Part shown: positions 8,479 through 17,148 of the stretch, one piece after another
Numbering within the stretch: the stretch's first letter is position 1
Layout of the letters: each line of letters opens with the position of its first letter
From: Acidobacteriota bacterium
GTDB taxonomy: Bacteria > Acidobacteriota > Blastocatellia > RBC074
Direction: 5' to 3'
DNA: 64,000 nt
NCBI GenBank assembly: GCA_016710075.1
Contig: JADJLO010000028.1
Coordinates: forward strand, 10,582 to 74,581
Position numbers and translations under genes: made by a program
The notes under the pieces: model-generated
Told to the model about the DNA's origin: nothing
Database searches by the model: none
What the model saw: only the letters and a program-made list of their open reading frames with translations

Positions 8479-11400
8479 TTAATTCAAGGGTCTGGTGGTC
8501 AGTGGTTTTGTCGATAACGGGGTTGTCTTGTTGCCGCCGGTCTCGTTTTCGAGGCCTTCCCATTTGATCAATTTCAGATCGAGGACGAAGATCGCATAAA
8601 GTGCGGGCACCAGCAGTTTTGTGACATAGTTAGCCAGCAGCAGTCCGCCGATCTGAGCGTAGCAGAGAGCCTCCCACAATGGCCCGCCATTTCTCGCCAG
8701 CGGGATGAGGCCGAAGATGGTCGCGCCGACCGTGATCATTACCGGTCGCAGTCGCGCGATGCCCGCGTCAAGCAGGGCTTCGCGCAGCGGCTCCCCTTCG
8801 TTGTGTTTCTCCTCGACGAAATCGAACAGGACGATTACGTGGGAGACGATCACTCCAATCAGGCTGGCAATTCCCAGAAAGGCGATGAAGCCGAACGGGG
8901 CGCCCATGATCGCCAGTGCGGCGAAGGCGCCGACCATGCCAAAGGGGATCGCAGAAAATACCAGCAGCGGCTTGATTGCGTGTTTGAACTGGATGACCAG
9001 AGCCAGGAAAATGCCAATGATTGAAATCACCATGACCAGGGCAAGGTCACGGAATCCTTTCAGCCGCTGTTCGCGTTCTCCGCCAATGCCGATCTTGTAG
9101 CCGGGTGGCAGATTCTTTTCAAATTTATCGAGTTTTTCCCGGGCGGCATTAAAGACCTGCGACGGAAGGACGCCGCTAACGGGGTAGCAGGCGACGGTGA
9201 TGGTTCTGAACTGATTTCGGCGACGGATCTTTTCCGATTGCAACTGGTAGTCGATCTGGGAAATCTGGCGCAGCGGCGCCTTTGCGGGGCTTTGCAGCGA
9301 ATAGACATACAAATTCTGGATGTCGGAGAGTCTGGCCCTCTCTTCCACCCGGAGCTGGACGACAATCGGTATCTGTTGCTTGCCCTCGCGCAGGCTCGTC
9401 ACCTCGAAGCCGCTGATTCCGACAGCGGATGAAGCTGCGACATCGAGGTTTGAAATGCCTGCCAGATTGGCTCGATCAGATTCGACCTCCAGATTGGCGA
9501 CGAAGCTTTCTGCTCCCCAGTCGTCGCGCACCCGCGCAGCTTCGGGGATTGACCTGAAAATTTCCTTGACCTCGTCGGCGAGTGAACGCAGCGTCCCGAT
9601 GTCCAGGCCCGAGATCCGCACTTCGACGGGCGCATCGATGGCGCGGCTGGTTTCCAACTGGCGAACATCAATCCGCGCGCCCGGTACCTTTGAAGATAGA
9701 GCATCCTGCAAGGGCGCCACCAGTTTTCCGGTGTCGCGCTTGTCATTCATCCTGATGATGACCTGGGCGTAATTCAATTGCCTGTGTTCGGGCGCCACGG
9801 AAAACCAGAACCGGGGGCCGCCCCCGCCGACAAAACTCGTAATCGATTGAAGCACTACCTTCGGCTTGCCGTCCTTGCCCGGGTGCTCGCGGCCATAGCT
9901 TTCAGTAACTTCGCGGACTACGGCTTCGGCTCTGATCGCCGCCTCATTCGTCGCCGAAAGCGGCGCATCTTCAGGCAGCCAGACATTCAAATAAGAGAGA
10001 TATGAAAGATCCTTCGGAAAGAACTCCGTCTTGAGCTGGGCTAGAAATACTCCGCCCGCAAGCAGAAAGAGCAGTGAAGCCGCCAGCACTTTCCAGCGAT
10101 GATTGAGCGACCACATCCCGATTTTGTAGTAGACCCCGGAAAACCCGCGAGTTCGCATCTCCTCAATTGTCCGCTCGGGTTTTTTGCTCGGGCGCAGCAG
10201 ATAATAAGCCAGGAAGGGAATGAAGCTCATCGATACGATGCGCGAGGCGATCAGCGAGCAGGTGATGACAACCGGCAAGCTCCAGATGAAAGTGCCTGTG
10301 CTTCCCGATACCAGCAGGAGCGGCAGGTAGGCCACGATGTTGGTGATCGTCGCGTAAAGAATGGCTTCGGCCAGTTTGCTCGGGCCGAGCCACGCCGCGA
10401 CGCTGATCGGCCGTCCTCCGGCCATCTCGCGTTTTATGGCGTCGCTTGCGACCACCGGGTCATCCACCAGCAGCCCGAGCGCGAGAATCAGCGAAGCGAT
10501 CGAGACCTGCTGTAAATCCACTCCCAGCAAATGCATCATTCCGAATGTCATCGCCAGCGTCAGTGGAATCGATAATGCCACCAGCAGCGCCGAACGCCAT
10601 TCCCTGAAGCCGAAGAGCGCCACCAACACCACCAGGACTATGGCTTCGAGCAGGCTGCGAGTGAAAAGTTCTATGTTCTCCTCGACCTGCTGCGGCTGAT
10701 CCGATGTCCGCGCCATGATCAGATCGTCAGGCAGAATGTGCTTGAGGCCGCCGAGCGCCTCATCGACCGCTACTCCAAATCCGGCGATCTGCTCACCGGG
10801 GCGCATCTGTACCGACAGCGTGATGGCGCGCGATCTTTGAGTCCTTCCTTGCGCGTCTCGCCAGACATAATAATTGAGGTAGCGCGGAGGATTTTCATAG
10901 CCGCGACTGATATCGGCCATATCGCGCAGATAGACGGGCGATCCGGTCGGCGAGGTAGTGACCAGCACGTCGCCGATCTCCCGATCGTTCTTGAATTCGC
11001 CGGAAGGATTGATCCCCAGATTCTTTCCCTTGACCTCCAACTGGCCGCCAGGGAGAGTGATGTTGCGCGCTCGCAGCGCCATTCCCAGCTTCGACGGCTG
11101 GATGCCATAGCCGGCCAGGCGCTCCTGCGAATATTCGATAAAGATGTTTTCCTTGAGAACCCCGGATCGCGCAACCTTCGAGACCATTGGCACGGTTTGC
11201 AGCGTGCGCATGATCAGGTCGGTGAAATCGTCGAGTTCGCGGTAGCTGTAACGGTCGCCCGCAACCGCCCGCAACCGGTCCGCCGTCTCGCCCGTATTTC
11301 GAATCACCACCGGCTGCTGGACGTCAACCTGAAAACCGGTGGCATGCAGGCTTTCATCGATGAATTTCTGCGCCAGCGTCAGGATCGCCTTGTCATCCAT

Positions 11401-12156
11401 CTCACCCGAAAGATCGAGCCCGATGAAGCCCTGATCGTTGAGCGGGATGATCTCGCGCGAAGACCCTGCACTTTTGAACTGACGCGCCAGTTCCTCCTGT
11501 GCCCACGCCTTTCTCCTCGTATTAACCGATGGAGGTAGTCCGATCACCAGGGTTGCCCGGTTTCCGGCGGACGAGGCCTTCGATCTTGCCGCAGCGATGG
11601 CAATGTCAATTGCCTGCGCCTGCGATTGAATGACGACGTCGTTTATTTTGGGACTCGCCACCGTCAGCATCAACGCCGCCGTGTCGCCGAAGTCCTTGAT
11701 GAAATCTATCGGGCCGGCGCCTTCTGGAAGATCCCGAATGCCGTCCAATTTGAGCCTCACATCATCGAGTTCCTTGCCGATATCGGAAACCTTCTCGTCG
11801 ACCGATAGATACACGACTGCAACGTTGCTGCGCGAGATCGATTCGATGGTCTCGACTCGCGAGTTCTGCGCCATCTTTTCTTCGATCTTACGGGTAACCT
11901 GCTGTTCGACCTCTTCGGCGCTCGCCCCCGGCCACTGGCAGACTGCCAGCGCCTTGCGCACCTTCACCTCGGGATCCTTGCGTTTGGGCATGGCTGTATA
12001 GGCATAAGCCCCCCAAACGAACGTGACGATGAGCAGTACCCAGGATATCTGGCGGGTCTCCGTGAAGAATTTGGCCGTATTCCTTCGTGTCTCGGTGACC
12101 AGTCGTGCCGTCAGGCCTGTGCGCGGTTTGATGATTGGTTCTTTGGGATTAGGCAT
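8479..12156 (-). CDS. RND efflux transporter permease (AcrB/HAE1-type) with enlarged porter domain
   Basis: 1225 aa, against about 1030-1050 for AcrB. TM1 is at about 38-58 (WVLLIVTFVWGAYAY). TM2 begins near residue 500 rather than 340 because roughly 130 extra residues (about 165-298) sit in the first periplasmic loop, after FGDTAALMLTVASP and before YRELDDFTDLIMRTL. The proton-relay Asp pair is present in TM4 (ALGLLVDDPVVASDAI). The second periplasmic loop and TM7-12 are normal (AIPFGMVGAFAALAIMG, GVIVSHVIVLFDFVEEKHNEG). It pumps substrates from the inner membrane/periplasm out through the adaptor and TolC-like channel encoded upstream. It is the last gene of the cluster, with a 64-nt gap after the desaturase. 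The substrate is unknown; intact Asp residues suggest an active pump. Confidence 0.92.
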   Translation of the reverse strand: MPNPKEPIIKPRTGLTARLVTETRRNTAKFFTETRQISWVLLIVTFVWGAYAYTAMPKRKDPEVKVRKALAVCQWPGASAEEVEQQVTRKIEEKMAQNSRVETIESISRSNVAVVYLSVDEKVSDIGKELDDVRLKLDGIRDLPEGAGPIDFIKDFGDTAALMLTVASPKINDVVIQSQAQAIDIAIAAARSKASSAGNRATLVIGLPPSVNTRRKAWAQEELARQFKSAGSSREIIPLNDQGFIGLDLSGEMDDKAILTLAQKFIDESLHATGFQVDVQQPVVIRNTGETADRLRAVAGDRYSYRELDDFTDLIMRTLQTVPMVSKVARSGVLKENIFIEYSQERLAGYGIQPSKLGMALRARNITLPGGQLEVKGKNLGINPSGEFKNDREIGDVLVTTSPTGSPVYLRDMADISRGYENPPRYLNYYVWRDAQGRTQRSRAITLSVQMRPGEQIAGFGVAVDEALGGLKHILPDDLIMARTSDQPQQVEENIELFTRSLLEAIVLVVLVALFGFREWRSALLVALSIPLTLAMTFGMMHLLGVDLQQVSIASLILALGLLVDDPVVASDAIKREMAGGRPISVAAWLGPSKLAEAILYATITNIVAYLPLLLVSGSTGTFIWSLPVVITCSLIASRIVSMSFIPFLAYYLLRPSKKPERTIEEMRTRGFSGVYYKIGMWSLNHRWKVLAASLLFLLAGGVFLAQLKTEFFPKDLSYLSYLNVWLPEDAPLSATNEAAIRAEAVVREVTESYGREHPGKDGKPKVVLQSITSFVGGGGPRFWFSVAPEHRQLNYAQVIIRMNDKRDTGKLVAPLQDALSSKVPGARIDVRQLETSRAIDAPVEVRISGLDIGTLRSLADEVKEIFRSIPEAARVRDDWGAESFVANLEVESDRANLAGISNLDVAASSAVGISGFEVTSLREGKQQIPIVVQLRVEERARLSDIQNLYVYSLQSPAKAPLRQISQIDYQLQSEKIRRRNQFRTITVACYPVSGVLPSQVFNAAREKLDKFEKNLPPGYKIGIGGEREQRLKGFRDLALVMVISIIGIFLALVIQFKHAIKPLLVFSAIPFGMVGAFAALAIMGAPFGFIAFLGIASLIGVIVSHVIVLFDFVEEKHNEGEPLREALLDAGIARLRPVMITVGATIFGLIPLARNGGPLWEALCYAQIGGLLLANYVTKLLVPALYAIFVLDLKLIKWEGLENETGGNKTTPLSTKPLTTRPLN

Positions 12157-12220
12157 GGTTAGTCTTCAGCAGATTTTTATTCGCTATCTATCTGTCACGT
12201 TCAGGCTCTTAAGCCCGCAA

Positions 12221-13114
12221 TCAAGCCGCTTCATTGAGCGATTCGTCCCGATCCGGGGACTCACCTCTCTTTGGCATGCCGGCGAGTCGGAGCCTGGTGG
12301 CGAGCCCCAGTTTTTCCAGGGCACGGATGCCGATCCAGTTAATGTCGATCTCATACCATGCGAGGCCATGGCGCACTGATGCAGGATGAGCGTGATGGTT
12401 GTTGTGCCACCCCTCTCCGAATGTCATCAGGGCCACCCACCAGTTGTTGCGAGAATCGTCGTTCGTTTCGAAGCGGCGACTGCCCCAGACGTGCGCCGCC
12501 GAGTTGACGAAACACGTGGCATGCCACGAAAAGACAACTCGCACGCATATCCCCCACAAAACGAAGGGCCAGCCGCCCACCCAATAAAGTATGGCGAAAA
12601 GAAATATCTGCGGTATGAAATTCCAGCGCGATATCCAGAGATGAAAAGTGTCTTTCGCAAGGTCCGGCACGTGGCTTGTCTTTGATTCAACCTCGCGATG
12701 ATCCGATTGCCCGTTCACTATCCACCCCATGTGAGACCACCAGAAACCCCGGCGAGGCGAATGGGGATCGCCGTCACGCTCGACATTTGCATGATGCAGG
12801 CGATGCGTCGCAACCCACGCAATCGGGCCTCCTTCCAGAGCGAGAGCCCCGCAAAAAGTCAGAAAGTATTCGACGTATTTCGGCGTCTTGAACCCACGAT
12901 GGGTGAGCAGGCGATGATAACCGATGCCGATCCCAAGGCTGCCGGTAATCCACCACAGCAGAACCGCCGTTCCAAGCGCCGGCCAACTGAAGTTGAAAAT
13001 CGCCAGGACCGCGCCAACGTGAAACGAAAACATGAATAGTGTCATCGGCCAGTTGATTGGATTTTTGGCGGGTCTCGCCGGCCTCGCTGTATTGATGGTT
13101 GTCTCGCCTCTCAT
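12221..13114 (-). CDS. Acyl-CoA/fatty acid desaturase (delta-9 type)
   Basis: 297 aa membrane di-iron desaturase. The three histidine boxes are clear: HRLLTH (about residue 69), HRLHH (about 106) and HNNHHAHP (about 240). Four hydrophobic segments frame them (for example MTLFMFSFHVGAVLAIFNF and FLFAILYWVGGWPFVLWGICV). ATG 13114 has a strong Shine-Dalgarno (GAGGAGGT, 5 nt upstream). The family introduces a cis double bond into a long-chain acyl-CoA or acyl lipid. It lies between the adaptor and permease genes of an RND pump, 23 nt after the former and 64 nt before the latter, so cotranscription is likely. This suggests coupling of membrane fluidity to efflux, or a lipid-related pump substrate (inference). 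Confidence 0.92.
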   Translation of the reverse strand: MRGETTINTARPARPAKNPINWPMTLFMFSFHVGAVLAIFNFSWPALGTAVLLWWITGSLGIGIGYHRLLTHRGFKTPKYVEYFLTFCGALALEGGPIAWVATHRLHHANVERDGDPHSPRRGFWWSHMGWIVNGQSDHREVESKTSHVPDLAKDTFHLWISRWNFIPQIFLFAILYWVGGWPFVLWGICVRVVFSWHATCFVNSAAHVWGSRRFETNDDSRNNWWVALMTFGEGWHNNHHAHPASVRHGLAWYEIDINWIGIRALEKLGLATRLRLAGMPKRGESPDRDESLNEAA

Positions 13115-13137
13115 TCTACCTCCTCATAACTACATAA

Positions 13138-14346
13138 CTACTGAATGACTCTGACCTGTTCTCCGTCGACAATCAGGGCCGAGCCTGAAATGATGACGCG
13201 ATCACCGAGCGAGATTCCTTCAGTCACTGCGATCATATTGCCGAACGCCTGACCGAGTTTGACGCGGCGCTGCTGCGCTACCTGTTTGCCGGCCTGGTCG
13301 CTCACGACATTGACGGCGTAATCTTCGGGACTCTGTTTCAATCGGACGATGGCATTGATCGGGACAACCAGGACCGGCGAGGAAGAGCGACCGGTAGGCA
13401 GAGTGAGCGATGCAATCATCCCGAGTCGAAGCTCCCTGGACGGCCGTGGAATGGTGGCTTCCACATCGAAGGCACGGCTTTTAGGATCGGCTGCCGGCGA
13501 GATGCGGGAAATCCATCCGCTGAACTCCATGTCCGGAATGGCTTCAGTGGTGAATTTCAGTTGAGTTCCGATCTTGACGTTTCTCACGGTCAGATCCGGA
13601 ACGCCGAAGATCGCTTTGAGCGAAGACCTGTCAGCGACCACAAAAACAGGTCGCCCAGGTGCGACCATCGACCCCGGCTCGATCATCTTTTTCAAGACAT
13701 AACAATCGAAGGGCGCCCGTAGAGCGGCATCCTGCTGCGCCAGCCTGGCTTCCGAGAGAATCGCCTGCGCGCCCGATATTTTGGCTTCGATGACCTTGCT
13801 CTGCGCCCGGACAGCCTCGACTCTGGCCTGCGCCAGTTCATGTTTGGTTCTGGCCCCCTCGAATTCAGGTTTGGTCAGGCTGCGATTCTCCAGCAGATTC
13901 GTCGCTCGATTGAGATCCCGTTCGGCTTGTCGAAACGCCGCCTCGGCTTCAGATAATTGAGCTTTGTTGGCCTCCGTGGTTGATTGCGCCTCGGCCACCA
14001 GCGCCTCGGCCTGGCTTATCTTGGAAGCGAAATCATCCTTCCGCAGCCGGGCCAGCACCGTGCCTTTCGCCGCCACATCACCTTCCTGGATATATCGATT
14101 CCCGCTGACGCGGGCGATATCGCTGATATATCCGCCATTTTTGAATGCCAGCTCCATCTGCATGGACGGCATGATATTGGCTGAATATCTCTCACCCGAG
14201 CTGTTCTCGCCGCCGGGAAAGTAGTTCTGCGCCTGCTCCACCTGCACGGGCTTGATCGGCTTCTCGATTTTCTCAGCACTCCTGCAGCCGGAGAGTGAAA
14301 TTGCGCCCGTCATCGCCCAGATTGCAAACCTGAATTTAGTACTCAT
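13138..14346 (-). CDS. RND efflux periplasmic adaptor (HlyD/AcrA family lipoprotein)
   Basis: 402 aa from ATG 14346. The GTG at 14367 is also in frame, but the ATG gives a tidier signal sequence. The lipobox ends ISLSGC, so this is a lipid-anchored membrane fusion protein. Order: barrel-sandwich half (GYISDIARVSGNRYIQEGDVAAKGTVLARL), a long alpha-hairpin coiled coil rich in Ala/Glu/Gln (about 115-210), the second lipoyl half (RAPFDCYVLKKMIEPGSMV), a beta-barrel (FGVPDLTVRNVKIG) and a membrane-proximal domain (GNMIAVTEGISLGDRVIISG). It bridges the inner-membrane permease and the TolC-like channel. Its coding region lies 25 nt downstream of the TolC stop. Confidence 0.92.
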   Translation of the reverse strand: MSTKFRFAIWAMTGAISLSGCRSAEKIEKPIKPVQVEQAQNYFPGGENSSGERYSANIMPSMQMELAFKNGGYISDIARVSGNRYIQEGDVAAKGTVLARLRKDDFASKISQAEALVAEAQSTTEANKAQLSEAEAAFRQAERDLNRATNLLENRSLTKPEFEGARTKHELAQARVEAVRAQSKVIEAKISGAQAILSEARLAQQDAALRAPFDCYVLKKMIEPGSMVAPGRPVFVVADRSSLKAIFGVPDLTVRNVKIGTQLKFTTEAIPDMEFSGWISRISPAADPKSRAFDVEATIPRPSRELRLGMIASLTLPTGRSSSPVLVVPINAIVRLKQSPEDYAVNVVSDQAGKQVAQQRRVKLGQAFGNMIAVTEGISLGDRVIISGSALIVDGEQVRVIQ

Positions 14347-14371
14347 GATTTTTCTTGTGCCCCGCACATTC

Positions 14372-15718
14372 TCATATTTCGCCGATGGCTTTTTCGAGAT
14401 CAGCCCGAGCCGTCCAGAACGCCAGCAGTGCCTGCTGGTACCGGTATTGTGACTCGGCGAGCAAAGCCTGGGCCTGGAGAACCTCTTTGTAAAGCACGAC
14501 CTCTTGTGAATACCTGCTGGTCGCCACCCTGAATTTCTCTCTCGCGGCTTCCTGATCGAGTTGATTGACGCGCAGAAGCGCGCGCGCCTCGTTCAGTTTC
14601 CGGTAACTGTCGCTCACCTCGCGAAGAATCGACGATTCGGTTTCGCGCACGCCTTCACGCGCTTGTTCGATGGTCTTCTGCTTCTCGGATATTTCGTGTT
14701 TCCGCCGGCCCCAGTCGAAGGGTTCCCAGTTGAGAGTGAAGCCAACGCCTGCGGCGTTTTGCGGCAGGACAGAGACGCCCGCGGCAGAGAAATACCCGAG
14801 GGTGAGGCTGATCTCCGGAATCGCCTCGGACCTCTTAAGACGCTGATCAAAGTCGGCCAGCTTCAGTTTCAACTGCGCCTCTTTGATCTCGGGCCGCCCG
14901 GCCAGCGCGCGGGTCAGAGCCGAGGAGAGTTCGATTTCATAAAGCGTGTCGGTGGAGATCTGACTGACGGAAAATTCGGTGCGGATGTCGCGTCCCATCA
15001 GGTGATTGAGCAGTTCTTTTGACGCCGCCAGATTGTTGCGAAGCCTGAGCGTCTCGTAGTCCTCTTTTGCCAGTCTCGTCTTGATGTCGAGGCTTTCCGA
15101 AGGGAGCGCAATCTGTTGAGCAACGTACTCACCGACGACCCGGTCGAGCTCCTTGTAGAGCTTCAGAGAGTCTTCCGCTGCAGTGAGGGCGCTTTGCAAC
15201 TGCAGGATTGCGTAGTAGCTGCGCTTGACCTGGTTTGCGACTTCTCTACTTCGCAACTGCACCTTGCCTTCGGCCATTTCACGGCTTACCTCGCTCATCC
15301 TGATCCCCAATCCAATGCGATGAAGCTGCGTCAGAGGCTGCGTTGCGCGCGCGAAGATAAAGGCACTTGGACCGTACGAAGAAGAGATTGTCGTATTGAC
15401 CGGTGGAACCGGACCAAGCCCGGGAAATGAGCCGAATACGCCTTTTTGAAAACGAAATTCGGGCGGGTTGATCCATTGAAGCTGGAGCAGGGAAACGTCA
15501 AATCCCGGCAGACGCCGTGTGGCTATCGCCGACAAACGATCAGATGCCTTGCCGACTTCAAGCTTCTCGATGCCGATCAGCCGGTTATGCCCAAGCGCCT
15601 GCTCCACCGCCTGCTGAAGCGTGAGCGTCTCACCTGAATCCTTGCTCGCCGACTGGCACCATGCGTCGGTCGGCAGTAGCAATAGCAGAACCACACACAG
15701 GACAATAAACTTGTACAA
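14372..15718 (-). CDS. TolC-family outer membrane efflux protein
   Basis: 448 aa with a signal peptide (MYKFIVLCVVLLLLLPTDAWCQ). The start is TTG 15718, supported by GGGAGGGA about 6 nt upstream. Two OEP repeats are visible: long heptad-rich helices (VSREMAEGKVQLRSREVANQ, then ILQLQSALTAAEDSLKLY) separated by the barrel segment, repeated after residue 240 (IKEAQLKLKLADFDQRLKRSE, VGFTLNWEPFDWGRRKHEI). It forms the trimeric outer-membrane channel of the pump and is the first gene of the TolC-adaptor-desaturase-permease run, so a promoter upstream of 15718 would drive all four. Confidence 0.92.
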   Translation of the reverse strand: MYKFIVLCVVLLLLLPTDAWCQSASKDSGETLTLQQAVEQALGHNRLIGIEKLEVGKASDRLSAIATRRLPGFDVSLLQLQWINPPEFRFQKGVFGSFPGLGPVPPVNTTISSSYGPSAFIFARATQPLTQLHRIGLGIRMSEVSREMAEGKVQLRSREVANQVKRSYYAILQLQSALTAAEDSLKLYKELDRVVGEYVAQQIALPSESLDIKTRLAKEDYETLRLRNNLAASKELLNHLMGRDIRTEFSVSQISTDTLYEIELSSALTRALAGRPEIKEAQLKLKLADFDQRLKRSEAIPEISLTLGYFSAAGVSVLPQNAAGVGFTLNWEPFDWGRRKHEISEKQKTIEQAREGVRETESSILREVSDSYRKLNEARALLRVNQLDQEAAREKFRVATSRYSQEVVLYKEVLQAQALLAESQYRYQQALLAFWTARADLEKAIGEI

Positions 15719-15774
15719 GCCAGTCCCTCCCTCATCGGAATTCCAGATTTTAAAGCTGCGGAAGATCTTGTGTG

Positions 15775-16824
15775 TTAAGAGCCGGTGCGCCCGGGCTTAG
15801 GTCGATCCTCGTCATCGTCCGGGTTGATCGCTACGGTTCGACGGAATCCGGAGTCTTGATTCGCGGAATCTTTGATTCCCTCAATCTTTTTTTCGGCCCT
15901 TTTTTCAGTTGGATTTTTATCCGGGCGATTTTCGGGTTGAGGCTTGCTCTTGGTGAAACTTGCGATGGCGGACAGGATGGCGTTTTTCTGCTTTTTCACA
16001 GCCACTTCACCTGCCTCGATTATTGAAGGTAATTCGTGCACGTCCCAGGGATTAATTGAGTGATCGAAATCGACCTCGACAATGACGATTTCATGATGAT
16101 GCATCCCAATCGAAAGCAGCATCTGGCTTCGCGTCAGCGTGCGCATGGTATTGTCGATGTGGCGGTAGAAGCAACTGAAAAACCCCTTTGGTTCGGTTCG
16201 CACTTTCTCTTTGAAGTCGAGAGCTATGATGACATCAACATTTCTCTTGATGGCTTCAACCACGGGGACGGGCGCGCTGTATATGCCGTCGCCGAGGTAG
16301 CGTCCGTCGATCTTGATCGGAGGAAAGGCCGGGAAGAAGGCGCAGGATGCATAGACGGCGTCGGCGGCCAGTCCCCTGGAGAGCACCACACCTTCGCCCG
16401 TCTCGACATCTGTCGTCTGGATCAGTGTCCGTGGACGCATCTGCTCAAGCTTGATGTCTCCAAAGTATTCGCGGAGGGCGTTTTGATACCTCTCTGGATT
16501 GAGAATCCCGGATCTCTTGTCGAAAGTCCCCATCTTTGATGAGAAGATGCCCATCAGGGATTTGTAATTGATCTTCGTGAAGAGCTTTTTTTCAAGCTTT
16601 GCCAGGCCCATTTCGCGAACCTGGGACGGTCGCTGCCCCATGCCAATCGTGGCGCAGGCCAGCGCTCCGCCGCTGCACCCGACCAGTAAATCTATCGGAA
16701 TCTTCTGCTCTTCGAAAAATTCGAACAAAGCCAGCGCTGCCATCGCCTTGATTCCACCGGTTCCAAGGACAATGGCGATTTTGGGCAGTTCTCTGATACC
16801 CGTTGCTAAAATTGGTTTATCCAT
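15775..16824 (-). CDS. Patatin-like phospholipase
   Basis: 349 aa from ATG 16824. The upstream TTG (16875) would lie upstream of the likely -10 element, so it is rejected. The patatin fold is clear: a Gly-rich oxyanion loop (GTGGIKAMAAL), nucleophile elbow GCSGG (GXSXG) about 45 residues in, and the catalytic Asp in YLGDGIYSAPVPV. The family hydrolyses acyl ester bonds of phospholipids using a Ser-Asp dyad. There is no signal peptide, so it is probably cytosolic or membrane-peripheral. The last 70 residues are a charged, low-complexity Lys/Glu/Asp tail. It lies upstream of the efflux operon on the same strand; a lipid theme is shared with the desaturase (inference). Confidence 0.88.
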   Translation of the reverse strand: MDKPILATGIRELPKIAIVLGTGGIKAMAALALFEFFEEQKIPIDLLVGCSGGALACATIGMGQRPSQVREMGLAKLEKKLFTKINYKSLMGIFSSKMGTFDKRSGILNPERYQNALREYFGDIKLEQMRPRTLIQTTDVETGEGVVLSRGLAADAVYASCAFFPAFPPIKIDGRYLGDGIYSAPVPVVEAIKRNVDVIIALDFKEKVRTEPKGFFSCFYRHIDNTMRTLTRSQMLLSIGMHHHEIVIVEVDFDHSINPWDVHELPSIIEAGEVAVKKQKNAILSAIASFTKSKPQPENRPDKNPTEKRAEKKIEGIKDSANQDSGFRRTVAINPDDDEDRPKPGRTGS

Positions 16825-16861
16825 AGCTTTGTAAAGTAACTGCGTGTTTAGAATTGGCGTG

Positions 16862-16891
16862 ACTATACTTGACAATCAAGGCCAGTGTCAA
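16862..16891 (-). promoter_or_regulatory. Sigma-70-type promoter for the patatin gene
   Basis: Read on the minus strand: TTGACA (-35, 16886-16891), an 18-bp spacer, and TATAGT (-10, 16862-16867). Predicted transcription start is near 16855, about 30 nt before ATG 16824. The rest of the 324-nt gap to 17148 shows only an AACTTTGAGCATTAAACTTT heptamer remnant (about 17114-17135) just before pfkA. Confidence 0.6.
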
Positions 16892-17148
16892 TTTTTCTTC
16901 TCATTAATTCCGTTGCGGAAAGATTCTTCAATTTTATTGAAACTAACGGATTTTGCGGTTAAGACGATATTTGATCGCCAAGAACAACCAAGGGCGCGAC
17001 CAAGAATGTTCGCCCACGGAGAACGAAAATAGCCTGCATGTGCTATTTACCCGCGAAAATGTCAAATATGGAGCAATTACTGAATCCTTAACGGAGATTA
17101 TCGAATCAGGCTTTGAACTTTGAGCATTAAACTTTACACTATCGGATC

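Noticed and set aside
16825..16875. TTG 16875 as the patatin start
   Set aside because: It lies upstream of a good -10 element (TATAGT at 16862-16867), so it would not be transcribed from that promoter.
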